In this document: piece after piece, positions 35,146 through 44,496 of the stretch | How positions within the stretch are numbered: position 1 is the stretch's first letter | How the letters are laid out: every line of letters starts with the position of its first letter | Assembly: GCA_018333895.1 (NCBI GenBank) | Contig: JAGXSJ010000120.1 | Coordinates: 1-47,992, forward strand | From: Truepera sp. | GTDB taxonomy: Bacteria; Deinococcota; Deinococci; Deinococcales; Trueperaceae | Direction: 5' to 3' | Length of the DNA stretch: 47,992 nt | The notes under the pieces: model-generated | The model's database searches: none | What the model was told of the DNA's origin: nothing | Seen by the model: only the letters and a program-made list of their open reading frames with translations | Made by a program: the position numbers and the translations under genes

Positions 35146-35387
35146 ACTACGACCCTGATCCCCTACCCCACCAGCAGCGCCGCGCCAGACGTCCTGCTTC
35201 GCCGCAAAGCTTGCGCCGCGTAAGCCATGGACGTTGGCTAGGCGGTGTACTAGGCGGCATTGCCACCTTTGTAGGAGCCGATCCGCGCTGGCTGCGCGGG
35301 GCCTTTATCGTCGCCCTCATCGCGACCCTGGGTCTGATTGCCCTCCCCTACTTGGCGCTGTGGTGGTTGTTGCCTGGTACCGAGTAG
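35142..35387 (+). CDS. PspC-domain small membrane protein
   Basis: The 81-residue protein has a basic, proline-rich N-terminus and then the PspC domain: SHGRWLGGVLGGIATFVGADPRWLRGAFIVALIATLGLIALPYLALWWLLPG. It has one amphipathic segment and one or two membrane helices. PspC domains occur in the phage-shock envelope-stress response and in many small proteins of unknown role. It is translationally coupled to the DUF309 gene. No pspA is nearby. Confidence 0.85.
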   Translation: MNYDPDPLPHQQRRARRPASPQSLRRVSHGRWLGGVLGGIATFVGADPRWLRGAFIVALIATLGLIALPYLALWWLLPGTE

Positions 35388-35482
35388 GGTTGGGGAGCTG
35401 CCGATCAAGCTGCTTGGATACAACGCCGAAAAGGCAGTCCAAGGTAGCACCTCTAGCCGAATCTCTCCCAAAGGAGTAGCGC

Positions 35483-35995
35483 ATGGACGCATTAGAAGCC
35501 ATCCACACTCGCCGCAGCATTAGGGAGTTCGAGCCGGGACGCGAAGTCTCTGACGAGCAGCTACAAACCGTCCTGGCCGCAGCTATGGCCGCCCCTAGCG
35601 CCGGCAACTCCCAGCCCTGGCACTTCGTGGTGGTTCGCAACGCAACCATACGAGAACGGCTCTCCACTGTCCACCCCTATGTGCCCATGGCGGCCACGGC
35701 GCCCGTAGTGATCGTCGTTTGCGCCGAGCCAGCGTTGGAGGTATACCCCGGCTTTTGGCCTCAGGACTGCTCGGCTGCCATCCAGAACCTACTTCTGGCC
35801 GCACGCAGTCTGGGCTTAGGCACAGTTTGGACCGGACTCTATCCCAACCAACAGCACTGCGATACGGTAGCCGCCATCCTTAACCTGCCCCCAGGAGTCA
35901 TTCCCATGGCCATCGTGCCCATGGGGTATCCGGCCCAAGAGTTCAGGCGCCAGGAGCGCTACAAACCAGAACGGGTCCACCTCGAGTCTTGGTAG
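35483..35995 (+). CDS. Nitroreductase-family FMN oxidoreductase
   Basis: The 170-residue protein has the nitroreductase fold: HTRRSIREFEPGREVSDEQL at the start with the FMN-phosphate arginines, AAPSAGNSQPWHFVVV near 37, and SLGLGTVWTGLYP near 112. It reduces quinones, nitroaromatics or other electron-poor compounds with NAD(P)H; the substrate is not predictable. AAAGGAG is well placed before ATG 35483. It is an ordinary single gene. Confidence 0.88.
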   Translation: MDALEAIHTRRSIREFEPGREVSDEQLQTVLAAAMAAPSAGNSQPWHFVVVRNATIRERLSTVHPYVPMAATAPVVIVVCAEPALEVYPGFWPQDCSAAIQNLLLAARSLGLGTVWTGLYPNQQHCDTVAAILNLPPGVIPMAIVPMGYPAQEFRRQERYKPERVHLESW

Positions 35996-36037
35996 GCCGA
36001 CCCAGCTTGATGGCTACCGGACCACTCCGCGAGGGTC

Positions 36038-36829
36038 ATGAAGTTGGCTAGAGGGCGTTCAGAAAACGGCTGCCCTGCTGACAGGGGCAAGATACATGTC
36101 GCGCTCACCGCAAGCCAGCTACTCGCTACTGGTCGTTGCGAGCCGGGCTTGCGAGGCGAAGCAACCTCGGGAACCGTGCGTTCGCAAATCGTGCCCCCAC
36201 CAGCGCAGCCAAGGTCCTGGCGGCTCAACCTGCCGGGGCGGGACTTCCGCTTCGAAATCGAGGATCTTGGACCGGCCCTGGCGGGAACCATCGGAAAAGT
36301 TGTGCTGACGACTGCGATAGTCGCTACTTTTGCCATCGGTTTTGGCCTTTCCCCACAGTTCGTGGCCGAAAACGTGCGCTATGAGATGCTCATCGCCGCG
36401 TTGCTCTTCGTGATTCCAGTTAGCGGGTTCTTCAACCCCAGGGCCAACTTACCAGGGTGTCACGGCCCCATGATTCCCCTGATCGGGCTCATCGTCGCGG
36501 CCGGGGGTCACCCACTGGCCCTGGGGATCTTGGTGGCAGTCTTTGGGCTGACTGTGGCCCTCTTCAAGGGCGCCTCGAGGCTAATTAGCCTGACCGGAAC
36601 TAGAGTAAGCCAGCCTCGCCTCACGGCTAGTAACCTACCGCAGTGCGGCGTGGCCCGGGTGTGCCGGTTGGCTGGCGTCTTCAAGCCCAAGCCCTTACCT
36701 CCGGCGCTCCTTTGTTATATAGTTCACCTTGTGTCAGACAGATTTATCTGCTTCTCTCTAGCCCCTTGGCTCCGGCGCGGCCCCGGTCCGCTAATAACCG
36801 AGAGGGCTCTCACCCCACACAGGCACTAA
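36038..36829 (+). pseudogene. DUF3360-family membrane permease, truncated
   Basis: Within this open frame, residues about 58-185 match the N-terminal part of DUF3360 proteins, anion/solute permeases of about 490 residues: WRLNLPGRDFRFEIEDLGPALAG, LSPQFVAENVRYEMLIAALL, GFFNPRANLPGCHGPMIPLI and AAGGHPLALGILVAVFGL. After SRLISLTG the similarity stops, and the remaining codons are unlike any membrane protein. The first ~55 codons are also non-homologous. About two thirds of the normal protein, including most membrane helices, is missing, so this is a remnant. It lies directly before an intact membrane protein gene. Confidence 0.7.
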
Positions 36830-36838
36830 GGAGGAGTT

Positions 36839-38389
36839 ATGCCCGAGCTAGCCACAGCGATCCCCTATCAGCACCTCTTTAATCAGTTTTGGCTGTCGCT
36901 GCTGTTTATTATCCCCATTGTCTTGGTGGCTCGAGCGGTAGTGGCGGGGACGCGCTATTCGGCCATCCTGATCATCGTCGTCTTCGGCTTAGTGATGGGC
37001 TACCTACTGGTCGCTACGGGGGTGTCCACGCCGGGGCTAGCCGACTTCCCGATGCTGGGGATGATCGCGCAAGCCACCATCATCGCCTTAGCAGCTTCGT
37101 TCTTCGTGGGGGGGCAGGAGCTGCGGCGCATCCTCACCGGGACCCGCATATCACCTGACGACAGCGTTGTTTACGCCACCGAGCAGATGTTCTTTGGCAC
37201 CGGACGAACTCAGGTGTTCTTCATCCTGCGCTCCTTTTTCATGCTGCTGGGAATCGCCGCGCTGACCCCGATGATCCTAGGGACGGTGCCAGATAACGCA
37301 CTGGGACGCTACTACCCGCTGATCGCCTACATGGGGTTGGTGATCGCCGTTATCCTGATCGACCACAAAGCCACGATTAGCGACAAGAAGCTCTACCTGC
37401 GCAAGGGACTGGTAGAGATACTAGCGATTATTGTCGTATTGCTCTTAGGATTCCAGCTTGTACTGTGGGTTCGGCCCACCATCGCCTTGCCGCAGATCTT
37501 CTTCGTGATGCTGCTGGCCTCAAGCCTAGGGGCGCTCCTTTACCGCTGGGTACATGGCCCGGCGGTGCGCTGTTTATTGTTCGCAGGCATTCCGGTAGTG
37601 TTGGCAGCCAACTTTGTCATGGGCGGCTCGCGCATCCTGGAAGCTCTGGCGCTACCTGGCATGAACGCAGTGCTGTTGTACGGCTTTTTTGGGCAGCTAT
37701 GGTGGATGTTCGGCGGGATCGCGCTGCTGATGCTCTTCGGCCAGACGGCGGCGGTGCGCAACCTGGGGCCGGGCATGGCCGGGTCGCTATCGCACGCCGG
37801 GCTGACCGGCGCCTGCACCGCCGGAGACCTCGGCAACACCGCTGCCAAACGCGCTCCGATCATGATCAATATCCCGTTTTTTGGCCACATCTTTGTCTTC
37901 TCGATCCTGGCGATTAGCGTAGAGCAAGGCGGGTTGCTGCTACTGCCAGCGTTGCTAATAGTTGCCGTCGGTGTAGCGCTCACAGCGCTGTCGCTGCGCA
38001 ACTTGAGCCGCGCGGATGGCCAAGACGAACCCGAGGTCAAGGCGCTGATGCAGTTCTCCTTTGGCTGGCAGCTCTCGGCGGTCTTCGGCGGACTGCTCTT
38101 GTTGGCTCTCTCACCGATGTCGATTGAGCACGCTCTAATGGCCAAGAGCTCGTCGATTTCCCACTTCGGCCTGTTTGCGGCCCTCCAGGGCGGTATGGCC
38201 GGGGCGGCGGCGGCGGAGATGATCGCCTTTGTCTTTGCCATGCCCTTTTTGGTTCACCCGCTGGTCTTTTTCATGTTCGGCAGGGCTATGGAAAGCGGGG
38301 AGAACATGCCGCGAATCCCGGTGTACGCGCTGGCCCTGATCGGGATAATCGGGGTGATCGTCTCGCTGCTGGTGGCTGGGAACTCGTGA
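36839..38389 (+). CDS. Polytopic membrane protein, family not recognised (516 aa)
   Basis: An intact gene with a strong AAGGAGG ribosome site. The protein has about 12-14 hydrophobic segments and glycine-rich loops such as LGPGMAGSLSHAGLTGACTAGDLGNTAAKRAPIMINIPFFGH (around 308-350), which look like a transport or ion path with conserved small residues. A polar loop near residues 100-125 (GGQELRRILTGTRISPDDS) and a charged loop near 395 separate helix blocks. I cannot assign the family. A second, decayed copy of part of it lies just downstream and a truncated DUF3360 permease lies upstream, so the locus has been rearranged. A permease role is inferred only from topology. Confidence 0.65.
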   Translation: MPELATAIPYQHLFNQFWLSLLFIIPIVLVARAVVAGTRYSAILIIVVFGLVMGYLLVATGVSTPGLADFPMLGMIAQATIIALAASFFVGGQELRRILTGTRISPDDSVVYATEQMFFGTGRTQVFFILRSFFMLLGIAALTPMILGTVPDNALGRYYPLIAYMGLVIAVILIDHKATISDKKLYLRKGLVEILAIIVVLLLGFQLVLWVRPTIALPQIFFVMLLASSLGALLYRWVHGPAVRCLLFAGIPVVLAANFVMGGSRILEALALPGMNAVLLYGFFGQLWWMFGGIALLMLFGQTAAVRNLGPGMAGSLSHAGLTGACTAGDLGNTAAKRAPIMINIPFFGHIFVFSILAISVEQGGLLLLPALLIVAVGVALTALSLRNLSRADGQDEPEVKALMQFSFGWQLSAVFGGLLLLALSPMSIEHALMAKSSSISHFGLFAALQGGMAGAAAAEMIAFVFAMPFLVHPLVFFMFGRAMESGENMPRIPVYALALIGIIGVIVSLLVAGNS

Positions 38390-38398
38390 ACATTCCCC

Positions 38399-38475
38399 GG
38401 CATTGCGTTGTCTGCTGTTGCCGGCATTCCGGAAGCGTTGGCGGCCAACTTTATGATCGGCGAGACTCGTCGGGA
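38399..38475 (+). pseudogene. Decayed duplicate fragment of the upstream membrane protein gene
   Basis: About 75 bases resemble positions 37561-37635 inside the preceding gene. In one frame it reads VAGIPEALAANFMIGETR against FAGIPVVLAANFVMGGSR in the intact protein. One indel near the left end breaks the frame. This is the remnant of a tandem paralogue. Confidence 0.65.
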
Positions 38476-38840
38476 CTATCCTCTCTAGCTTAAGCTGACC
38501 GTCTTTCTGGATACTTGGAATCGAGCGGCCTATCTCCCTTCATCCCTCAAACTGCGAGTAAACCGCAGCTCTAGGCTAAAGTTCATAACACCTTCCAGGA
38601 CTCGACTTTGGCCATTATGAAGATGCTGTAAATGAAAGACAGGCTGGCATGAGCAACCTGTGACAAGATGGTTTTTCGCAAATCACTTGTCCAGGAGGGA
38701 TCATGCCCAGCCCATCACCAGAGATTATACGATTGCTGTCCAGTTTCTGGGGTCCACTATACAAAGCAGATACGCCACTGGTCACTGATGCGGGTGCTGA
38801 TTGTGCCCTCACGGATTATAAAAGTTATAGACTAGTGCCC
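38476..38840. other. Intergenic region before the aminotransferase
   Basis: No complete gene is seen. An in-frame ATG at 38703 with AGGAGGG upstream could extend the aminotransferase by 46 residues, but that extension is not family-like; it may be a fragment of a lost gene that happens to stay open. TAGACT (38828-38833) ends 7 bases before the preferred start at 38841. Confidence 0.4.
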
Positions 38841-40031
<1,191 letters not shown>

Positions 40032-40077
40032 CTAGTGTCCCTGTCTACTGGCCCGGCTCGCTGCTATGCTGAGCGCG

Positions 40078-40103
40078 GCGTTATGCAATACCAAACATAA
40101 CGC
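40078..40103 (+). promoter_or_regulatory. ModE/TunR-like operator upstream of tupA
   Basis: GCGTTATG and CATAACGC form a perfect 8-base inverted repeat with a 10-base spacer (core CGTTAT-N12-ATAACG), just downstream of a TATGCT hexamer (40065-40070) and before the tupA ribosome site. From memory, ModE operators of molybdate/tungstate genes share this CGTTAT/ATAACG layout. No modE-like gene is in the window. Confidence 0.6.
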
Positions 40104-40113
40104 AGGAGGCTTT

Positions 40114-40920
40114 ATGCACCAGATCCGCTATGGGCTGTTGGTCATGGCGCTGCTGCTGTTATCCAGCGGCTTAGCCCAAACCACCCGGTTAATTCTTGCC
40201 ACCACCACCAGCACTTACCAATCGGGGCTGCTCGATGTGCTGCTACCACCCTTTGAAGCGCACTTCGGCTTCGATGTCGATGTCATTGCAGTCGGTACCG
40301 GCGCGGCCCTGGAGCTAGGCCGCGGCGGCGACGCCGATGTGCTGCTAGCGCACGCCCCGGCTGCCGAAATGGCGCTAGTCGAGGCGGGCTACGCAGTAGA
40401 GCGCACCTATCTGATGTATAACGACTTCGTGTTGGTAGGGCCAGTGGCTGATCCTGCCGGCATCGCTGGCGCAGCGAGCGCCGCCGAGGCGCTGGCGCGC
40501 ATCGCCCAGGTGGGAGCGACCTTCATCTCGCGCGGCGATAATTCGGGCACCCATATCAAGGAGTTAGAGCTATGGACCGCCGCCGGCATTACCCCCGGCT
40601 GGGGGCGCTACCTGGAGATCGGTCAGGGGATGAGGCAGGCGCTGTTTGTTGCCGATGAGCAGCGCGCTTATACCTTGACCGATCGCGGCACCTACCTTGC
40701 GGTTAGGGACCGGCTCGAGCTAACCATCCTGTTTGAGGGCGACCCGCTGCTCTTTAACCCCTACCATGTTATGGCGGTCAACCCCCAGGTCCACCCCCAC
40801 GTTAACCACGCCGGCGCCATGGCGCTGATCGCTTGGCTGAGCAGCCCTGAGGCCAAATCCTTGATCGACGGCTTTACCGCCAGCGGCGAGCCGCTCTTCT
40901 TTACTACCCCCCTCGACTAA
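40114..40920 (+). CDS. tupA: Tungstate ABC transporter, substrate-binding protein TupA
   Basis: The 268-residue protein has a Sec signal (MHQIRYGLLVMALLLLSSGLA, cleavage near 21) and then the TupA signature TTRLILATTTSTYQSGLLDVLLPPFE, where TTTS contacts the oxyanion. Further conserved parts are AVGTGAALELGRGGDADVLLAHAP and ISRGDNSGTHIKE. TupA binds tungstate outside the membrane with very high affinity and hands it to TupB. No lipobox is seen, so it is likely soluble or anchored by an uncleaved signal. The ATG at 40114 follows AGGAGG by four bases and is preferred over an upstream ATG at 40066, which lies before the operator. Confidence 0.9.
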   Translation: MHQIRYGLLVMALLLLSSGLAQTTRLILATTTSTYQSGLLDVLLPPFEAHFGFDVDVIAVGTGAALELGRGGDADVLLAHAPAAEMALVEAGYAVERTYLMYNDFVLVGPVADPAGIAGAASAAEALARIAQVGATFISRGDNSGTHIKELELWTAAGITPGWGRYLEIGQGMRQALFVADEQRAYTLTDRGTYLAVRDRLELTILFEGDPLLFNPYHVMAVNPQVHPHVNHAGAMALIAWLSSPEAKSLIDGFTASGEPLFFTTPLD

Positions 40921-40941
40921 GCTGTAGCGCAAGGTGCGCCC

Positions 40942-41631
40942 ATGGAGTTCTACCGCGACGCTTTCCAAGCAGCTCTTAGCCTAATTGCTGCCCTCGACCC
41001 AGATGTAGCTGACGCCTTGTGGCGCTCGCTGCGGGTGGCCAGCCTCTCCACCCTGGTAGCCGGGGCTATCGGTATCCCGCTGGGCGGCCTGATTGCGCTT
41101 AGCAGCTTCCGCGGTAAGCGCCTGGTGATTTCGATCTTTTCGACTCTGATGGCCCTGCCGACGGTAGCGGTAGGGCTGCTGCTGTTTGGCCTCTACACCC
41201 GGCGCGGCGCGTTGGGGCACCTCGGCCTGCTCTATACCGAACCCGCCCTGGTCACGGCCCAGATCGCGCTGTCGTTCCCGATCATCGTGCGCCTCAGTAT
41301 CGCCGCGGTAGCCGCAGTGGACAAGCGCATCCCCCAGACTGCGCTAACTCTGGGAGCGAGCCGCTGGCAGGCGCTCGGACTTACGCTGCGCGAAGCGACC
41401 GCCGGGATCGCCGTTGCAGTCATTACCGGCTACGGGCGCGCCATTAGCGAGGTCGGCGCGGCCATGATCGTGGGCGGTAACATCCGGGGCAAGACCCGCA
41501 CCCTGACTACCGCCATCACCCTGGAGACCAGCCGGGGCGAGTTCTCGTTGGCGCTGGCTATGGGGCTGTTGCTACTGTTAGTATTCTTTGCCCTGAACGT
41601 GATGATCTTGCGCTTGCAGGAGCGCCCGTGA
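40942..41631 (+). CDS. tupB: Tungstate ABC transporter permease TupB
   Basis: The 229-residue permease has five to six membrane segments and the inner-membrane-component loop EAx3G-like region LREATAGIAVAVITGYGRAISEVGAAMIVGGN near 150-181, which contacts the ATPase. The neighbouring TupA type fixes tungstate as the expected substrate. Its TGA overlaps the GTG start of tupC by 4 bases. Tungstate serves tungsto-enzymes such as aldehyde oxidoreductases and formate dehydrogenases. Confidence 0.9.
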   Translation: MEFYRDAFQAALSLIAALDPDVADALWRSLRVASLSTLVAGAIGIPLGGLIALSSFRGKRLVISIFSTLMALPTVAVGLLLFGLYTRRGALGHLGLLYTEPALVTAQIALSFPIIVRLSIAAVAAVDKRIPQTALTLGASRWQALGLTLREATAGIAVAVITGYGRAISEVGAAMIVGGNIRGKTRTLTTAITLETSRGEFSLALAMGLLLLLVFFALNVMILRLQERP

Positions 41632-42332
41632 TCACCACGCTTAACCTTCGCAAGGCCTACCAGGGCAAGGTGGTGCTACAAGCCTCCCGCTTTGTCGCTC
41701 GCCAGGGTGAGCTTGCCGCCGTGGTAGGGCCGAGCGGGGCGGGCAAATCGACGCTGCTGCGCCTGTTGGCCGGGCTCGAGCCGGCCGACCAAGGCTCTAT
41801 CGCGCTATCAGGCAGCCCGGTCGAAGCGGCCAAGCTCCGCCGCAGCACCTGCCTGGTGCTGCAACAGCCGATCGCTTTCCGTGGCAGCGTGCTGTATAAC
41901 GCCGCGCTGGCACCACGGCTGTTAGGTGCTTCGCGCCGCGAAGCGCAGCGGCTAGGGCTTGAGGCACTCGAGCAGGTCGGCCTGGCCGAGCTGGCTAAGC
42001 AAGAGGCGCACACCCTCTCGGGCGGTGAGCTGGTGCGGCTGTCGCTGGCTCGGGCGCTCACTAAGCGGCCCGAGGTGCTGCTCCTGGACGAGGCTACCGC
42101 CAATCTCGATCCGGCCAACGTCGCCAAGATCGAAGCCTTGCTGCTGGCGCTGCTGCCGCGCACCACTATGGTCATGGTGACGCATAACCTGCCCCAGGCA
42201 CGGCGGCTGAGCCGGACCACCGCGGTACTGCTAGACAACGAACTGGCTGCGCAAGGCCCCACCCCGGACCTCTTTGACACCTATCCCGACCCTAAGGTCA
42301 GGGCCTTCATCCGCGGCGAGATGGTATTTTAG
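41628..42332 (+). CDS. tupC: Tungstate ABC transporter ATP-binding protein TupC
   Basis: The 234-residue ATPase has Walker A GPSGAGKST (33-41), Q-loop VLQQPIAF, signature LSGGELVRLSLARAL, Walker B VLLLDEATANLD and the H-loop MVMVTHNL. It starts with GTG at 41628 inside the end of tupB. It powers import through TupB. It lacks the C-terminal TOBE domain of ModC, as expected for TupC. It ends 12 bases before the convergent toxin gene. Confidence 0.9.
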   Translation: MITTLNLRKAYQGKVVLQASRFVARQGELAAVVGPSGAGKSTLLRLLAGLEPADQGSIALSGSPVEAAKLRRSTCLVLQQPIAFRGSVLYNAALAPRLLGASRREAQRLGLEALEQVGLAELAKQEAHTLSGGELVRLSLARALTKRPEVLLLDEATANLDPANVAKIEALLLALLPRTTMVMVTHNLPQARRLSRTTAVLLDNELAAQGPTPDLFDTYPDPKVRAFIRGEMVF

Positions 42333-42343
42333 AGCGCCATCTT

Positions 42344-42688
42344 TTAGAGCCCCAGGTGACGCCTGAGCCGGTCGTCGAGATCGGCCAGCGGTCCGAGCGG
42401 CAAGGCGCCGACACGCTGCCTTACCCGACTCCTGCTGACACTCCGCACCAGTTCAACTTGAGCCTTACTATCGGTAGTCAAGCCGGTAGCCACCGCAGGC
42501 AAGAGTAGCTGAAACGGGTAGCTTCGTGCTGTGTTGCTGGTTAATGGCACCACTACCAGGCTCGAGCCGTAGGCATTGGCCTGGTCGTTCGTGACGACTA
42601 CTGCGGGACGGATCTTGTCGGCCTCTGCCGGCCTGGCAGGCTCAAAGTCAACCAAGACGATATCGCCACGCCTCAGCTTCACATTCAC
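42344..42688 (-). CDS. mazF: MazF/PemK-family mRNA interferase toxin
   Basis: The 114-residue protein has the MazF fold: RRGDIVLVDFEPARPAEADKIRPAVVVTNDQAN at the start (with the conserved RP-x-VV), VVPLTSNTARSYPFQLLLP in the middle and KAQVELVRSVSRSRVRQRVGAL, which includes the catalytic Ser/Thr region. MazF toxins cut RNA at short sequences when their antitoxin is lost. The start overlaps the antitoxin stop by 4 bases (antitoxin first). The target sequence is unknown. Confidence 0.9.
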   Translation of the reverse strand: MNVKLRRGDIVLVDFEPARPAEADKIRPAVVVTNDQANAYGSSLVVVPLTSNTARSYPFQLLLPAVATGLTTDSKAQVELVRSVSRSRVRQRVGALPLGPLADLDDRLRRHLGL

Positions 42689-42939
42689 GAGGCGTCGCTC
42701 TCCAGGCCATCGTCAAGGGCCGCCACCTCCCAGAACTCTTTGTCTGGGTCGCGCTGCCATTCCGCTGCGTGCTCCTGGTAGGCCCTAGCCAATTCGGCCT
42801 CGCGTAGCTTTTCAAGCCCTCGGCTGATCACCTCGCTACGGCTACTGAGGCCGTGCTCCAGCCGATAGTGCTCGATAAAGCTCAGCAGCTCAGCAGGGAC
42901 GCTAACAGAAAGCTTAGCCGACGTCGAACGAACACTCAT
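42685..42939 (-). CDS. Antitoxin with ribbon-helix-helix domain
   Basis: The 84-residue protein has an N-terminal ribbon-helix-helix pattern (AKLSVSVPAELLSFIEHYRLEHGLSSRSEVISRGLEKL) for DNA binding and an acidic C-terminal tail (EFWEVAALDDGLESDAS) that would wrap the toxin. This is the usual MazE-like antitoxin plan with an RHH rather than an AbrB fold. It is upstream of and coupled to mazF. TACCAT (42945-42950, minus strand) ends 5 bases before its ATG within a palindrome, so autoregulation is likely. Confidence 0.85.
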   Translation of the reverse strand: MSVRSTSAKLSVSVPAELLSFIEHYRLEHGLSSRSEVISRGLEKLREAELARAYQEHAAEWQRDPDKEFWEVAALDDGLESDAS

Positions 42940-42947
42940 ACCCTATG

Positions 42948-42966
42948 GTAGCACTTCAAGTACTAC
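42948..42966. promoter_or_regulatory. Palindromic operator of the toxin-antitoxin pair
   Basis: GTAGCACTTCAAGTACTAC is a 19-base near-perfect palindrome (one mismatched pair) overlapping the putative -10 of the antitoxin gene and the nadK stop codon. Position and symmetry fit binding of the RHH antitoxin. Confidence 0.55.
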
Positions 42967-43843
42967 GGCGCAGATTTGGCGCCTGCCCCCAGCCCAGTTT
43001 GGTGCGCAGGATATCGAAGTAGCTGTGCCGCACCGAGGAGACCAGCACAAAGTCGGTCGGCGCGGTACAGACGGTGAAGCGGTCGCCCTGACGGAGCGCC
43101 AGTCGCTCCTGGCCGTCCACTACCAGCGCCAACTCGCCGACTTGGCTCTCAACCGCAAAGCTCACCTCTGAGGAGCCCTCGATAACGATCGGGCGATTAG
43201 TCAAGGCATGCGGAGCGATCGGGGTGATGACAAAGGCCCTTAGCCCCTGGCTGAGGATCGGCCCGCCCAGCGAGAGCGAGTAGGCGGTCGAACCGACCGG
43301 CGTGGAGATCACTACCCCATCGGCGCGGTACTGGGTGGCGTGCAGACCGTCTACCGCCATGGTGATGCTGATCAGCCGGGTCATCACCCCTTGCGAGACG
43401 ATTAGGTCGTTAAGGGCATAGCGTCTCAGCTCGGCCTGCTCGCCATTAGCCTCCAACCTAACTTGCAGCATCATCTTGGGGCTGAGGCGCCAGGCCAGCA
43501 GCGGCTGGCCGCGGACATAGGCCAAGATGTCCGATGGGCTATGTTCGGCCAAGAAGCCGAGCTTGCCGATATTGACCCCCATGGTTGGTACCGTGACGCC
43601 AACTAAGCGCCGTGCGGTGGCCAGCAAGGTGCCGTCGCCGCCTACCGAGATAATCAAGTCCGCCCCCTGAGCCGCTTCAACCAACGGGAGCAGCCCCTCC
43701 AGGTCGAGCAGCACCTCGACCCCACGGGCTTGCAGGATAGCCGCCACCTCCTGGGCCAGCGGGTGCGCCTCGGGCTTATAGCGGCTGCTGGTGATGAGCA
43801 CCTTCCGCAGCTCGGCGACAGTCTTGGTAAAGGTCTCTATCAT
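42956..43843 (-). CDS. nadK: NAD kinase
   Basis: The 295-residue enzyme makes NADP from NAD with ATP. The signature GGDGT is in ISVGGDGTLLATARRL near residue 67, followed by NIGKLGFLAE near 94 and the NAD-site segments RADGVVISTPVGSTAYSLSLGGPIL near 167 and ITPIAPHALTNRPIVI. It is the last gene of the aroA-cmk-nadK operon and overlaps cmk by 4 bases. Its stop lies inside the antitoxin operator palindrome. Confidence 0.95.
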   Translation of the reverse strand: MIETFTKTVAELRKVLITSSRYKPEAHPLAQEVAAILQARGVEVLLDLEGLLPLVEAAQGADLIISVGGDGTLLATARRLVGVTVPTMGVNIGKLGFLAEHSPSDILAYVRGQPLLAWRLSPKMMLQVRLEANGEQAELRRYALNDLIVSQGVMTRLISITMAVDGLHATQYRADGVVISTPVGSTAYSLSLGGPILSQGLRAFVITPIAPHALTNRPIVIEGSSEVSFAVESQVGELALVVDGQERLALRQGDRFTVCTAPTDFVLVSSVRHSYFDILRTKLGWGQAPNLRRST

Positions 43844-44496
43844 CGCGATCTCAGGTATAAAAGCACCTTGGCTACCACCTCATCGAGGGTGAGTGCTGTG
43901 GTGTCTACCTGACACGCATCGGGTGCGGGGCTGAGCTGCTTATGATCGAGTGCGTCGCGGCGCTCCAGGGCTGCGATTACTTCCCGTAGGCTACCGTTGC
44001 GCTCTGGCCGACGCCGCTGCGCCCGTGCCTCCGCCGAGGCGGTCAGGTAGAACTTGTGAGTTGCATCGGGGAAGGCCACTGTTCCCATGTCCCGCCCGTC
44101 GATCACAAACGGCCCGCGCAGCTCGCGCAGAAGGTCGTAGGCCCAGCGGCGCACCGATGGGTGCCGCGAGACGGCTGAGACCGCTGCATCGATGGTGTCC
44201 GTATGCAGCGCTGCGCTGATCTCCTGGTCGTTGCACCAGACCCGGTTGTCCGGTTCAAGCCGGAGCCGATGGCGGCTCAGCAGCGCCATAACGGCCGCCT
44301 CATCGTCCGCCGGCACCTTCTCGCGCAGCACCAGATAGGTCGCGGCGCGATATAGCAGACCGCTCGACACGTAAGGGATACCCAATGCCTCGGCCACCCG
44401 CCGCGCCACGCTCGACTTGCCGGAGGCCGCCGGGCCGTCGATGGTGACTATCCAGGCCGAGCTGGTATCGGGGCGCTGCGTCATCAATCCCATCAT
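43840..44496 (-). CDS. cmk: Cytidylate kinase
   Basis: The 218-residue protein phosphorylates CMP and dCMP. The P-loop IDGPAASGKSSVARRVAEALG lies near residues 19-39, followed by YVSSGLLYRAATYLVL, and later IDGRDMGTVAFPDATHKFYLTASAEARAQRR for the nucleotide and lid region. Where most enzymes read DTGAMYRA, this has SSGLLYRA, a variant seen in some lineages. Starts at 44496 (overlapping aroA by 4 bases) or the internal ATGs at residues 2 and 5 are possible. It is the middle gene of the operon. Confidence 0.92.
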   Translation of the reverse strand: MMGLMTQRPDTSSAWIVTIDGPAASGKSSVARRVAEALGIPYVSSGLLYRAATYLVLREKVPADDEAAVMALLSRHRLRLEPDNRVWCNDQEISAALHTDTIDAAVSAVSRHPSVRRWAYDLLRELRGPFVIDGRDMGTVAFPDATHKFYLTASAEARAQRRRPERNGSLREVIAALERRDALDHKQLSPAPDACQVDTTALTLDEVVAKVLLYLRSR

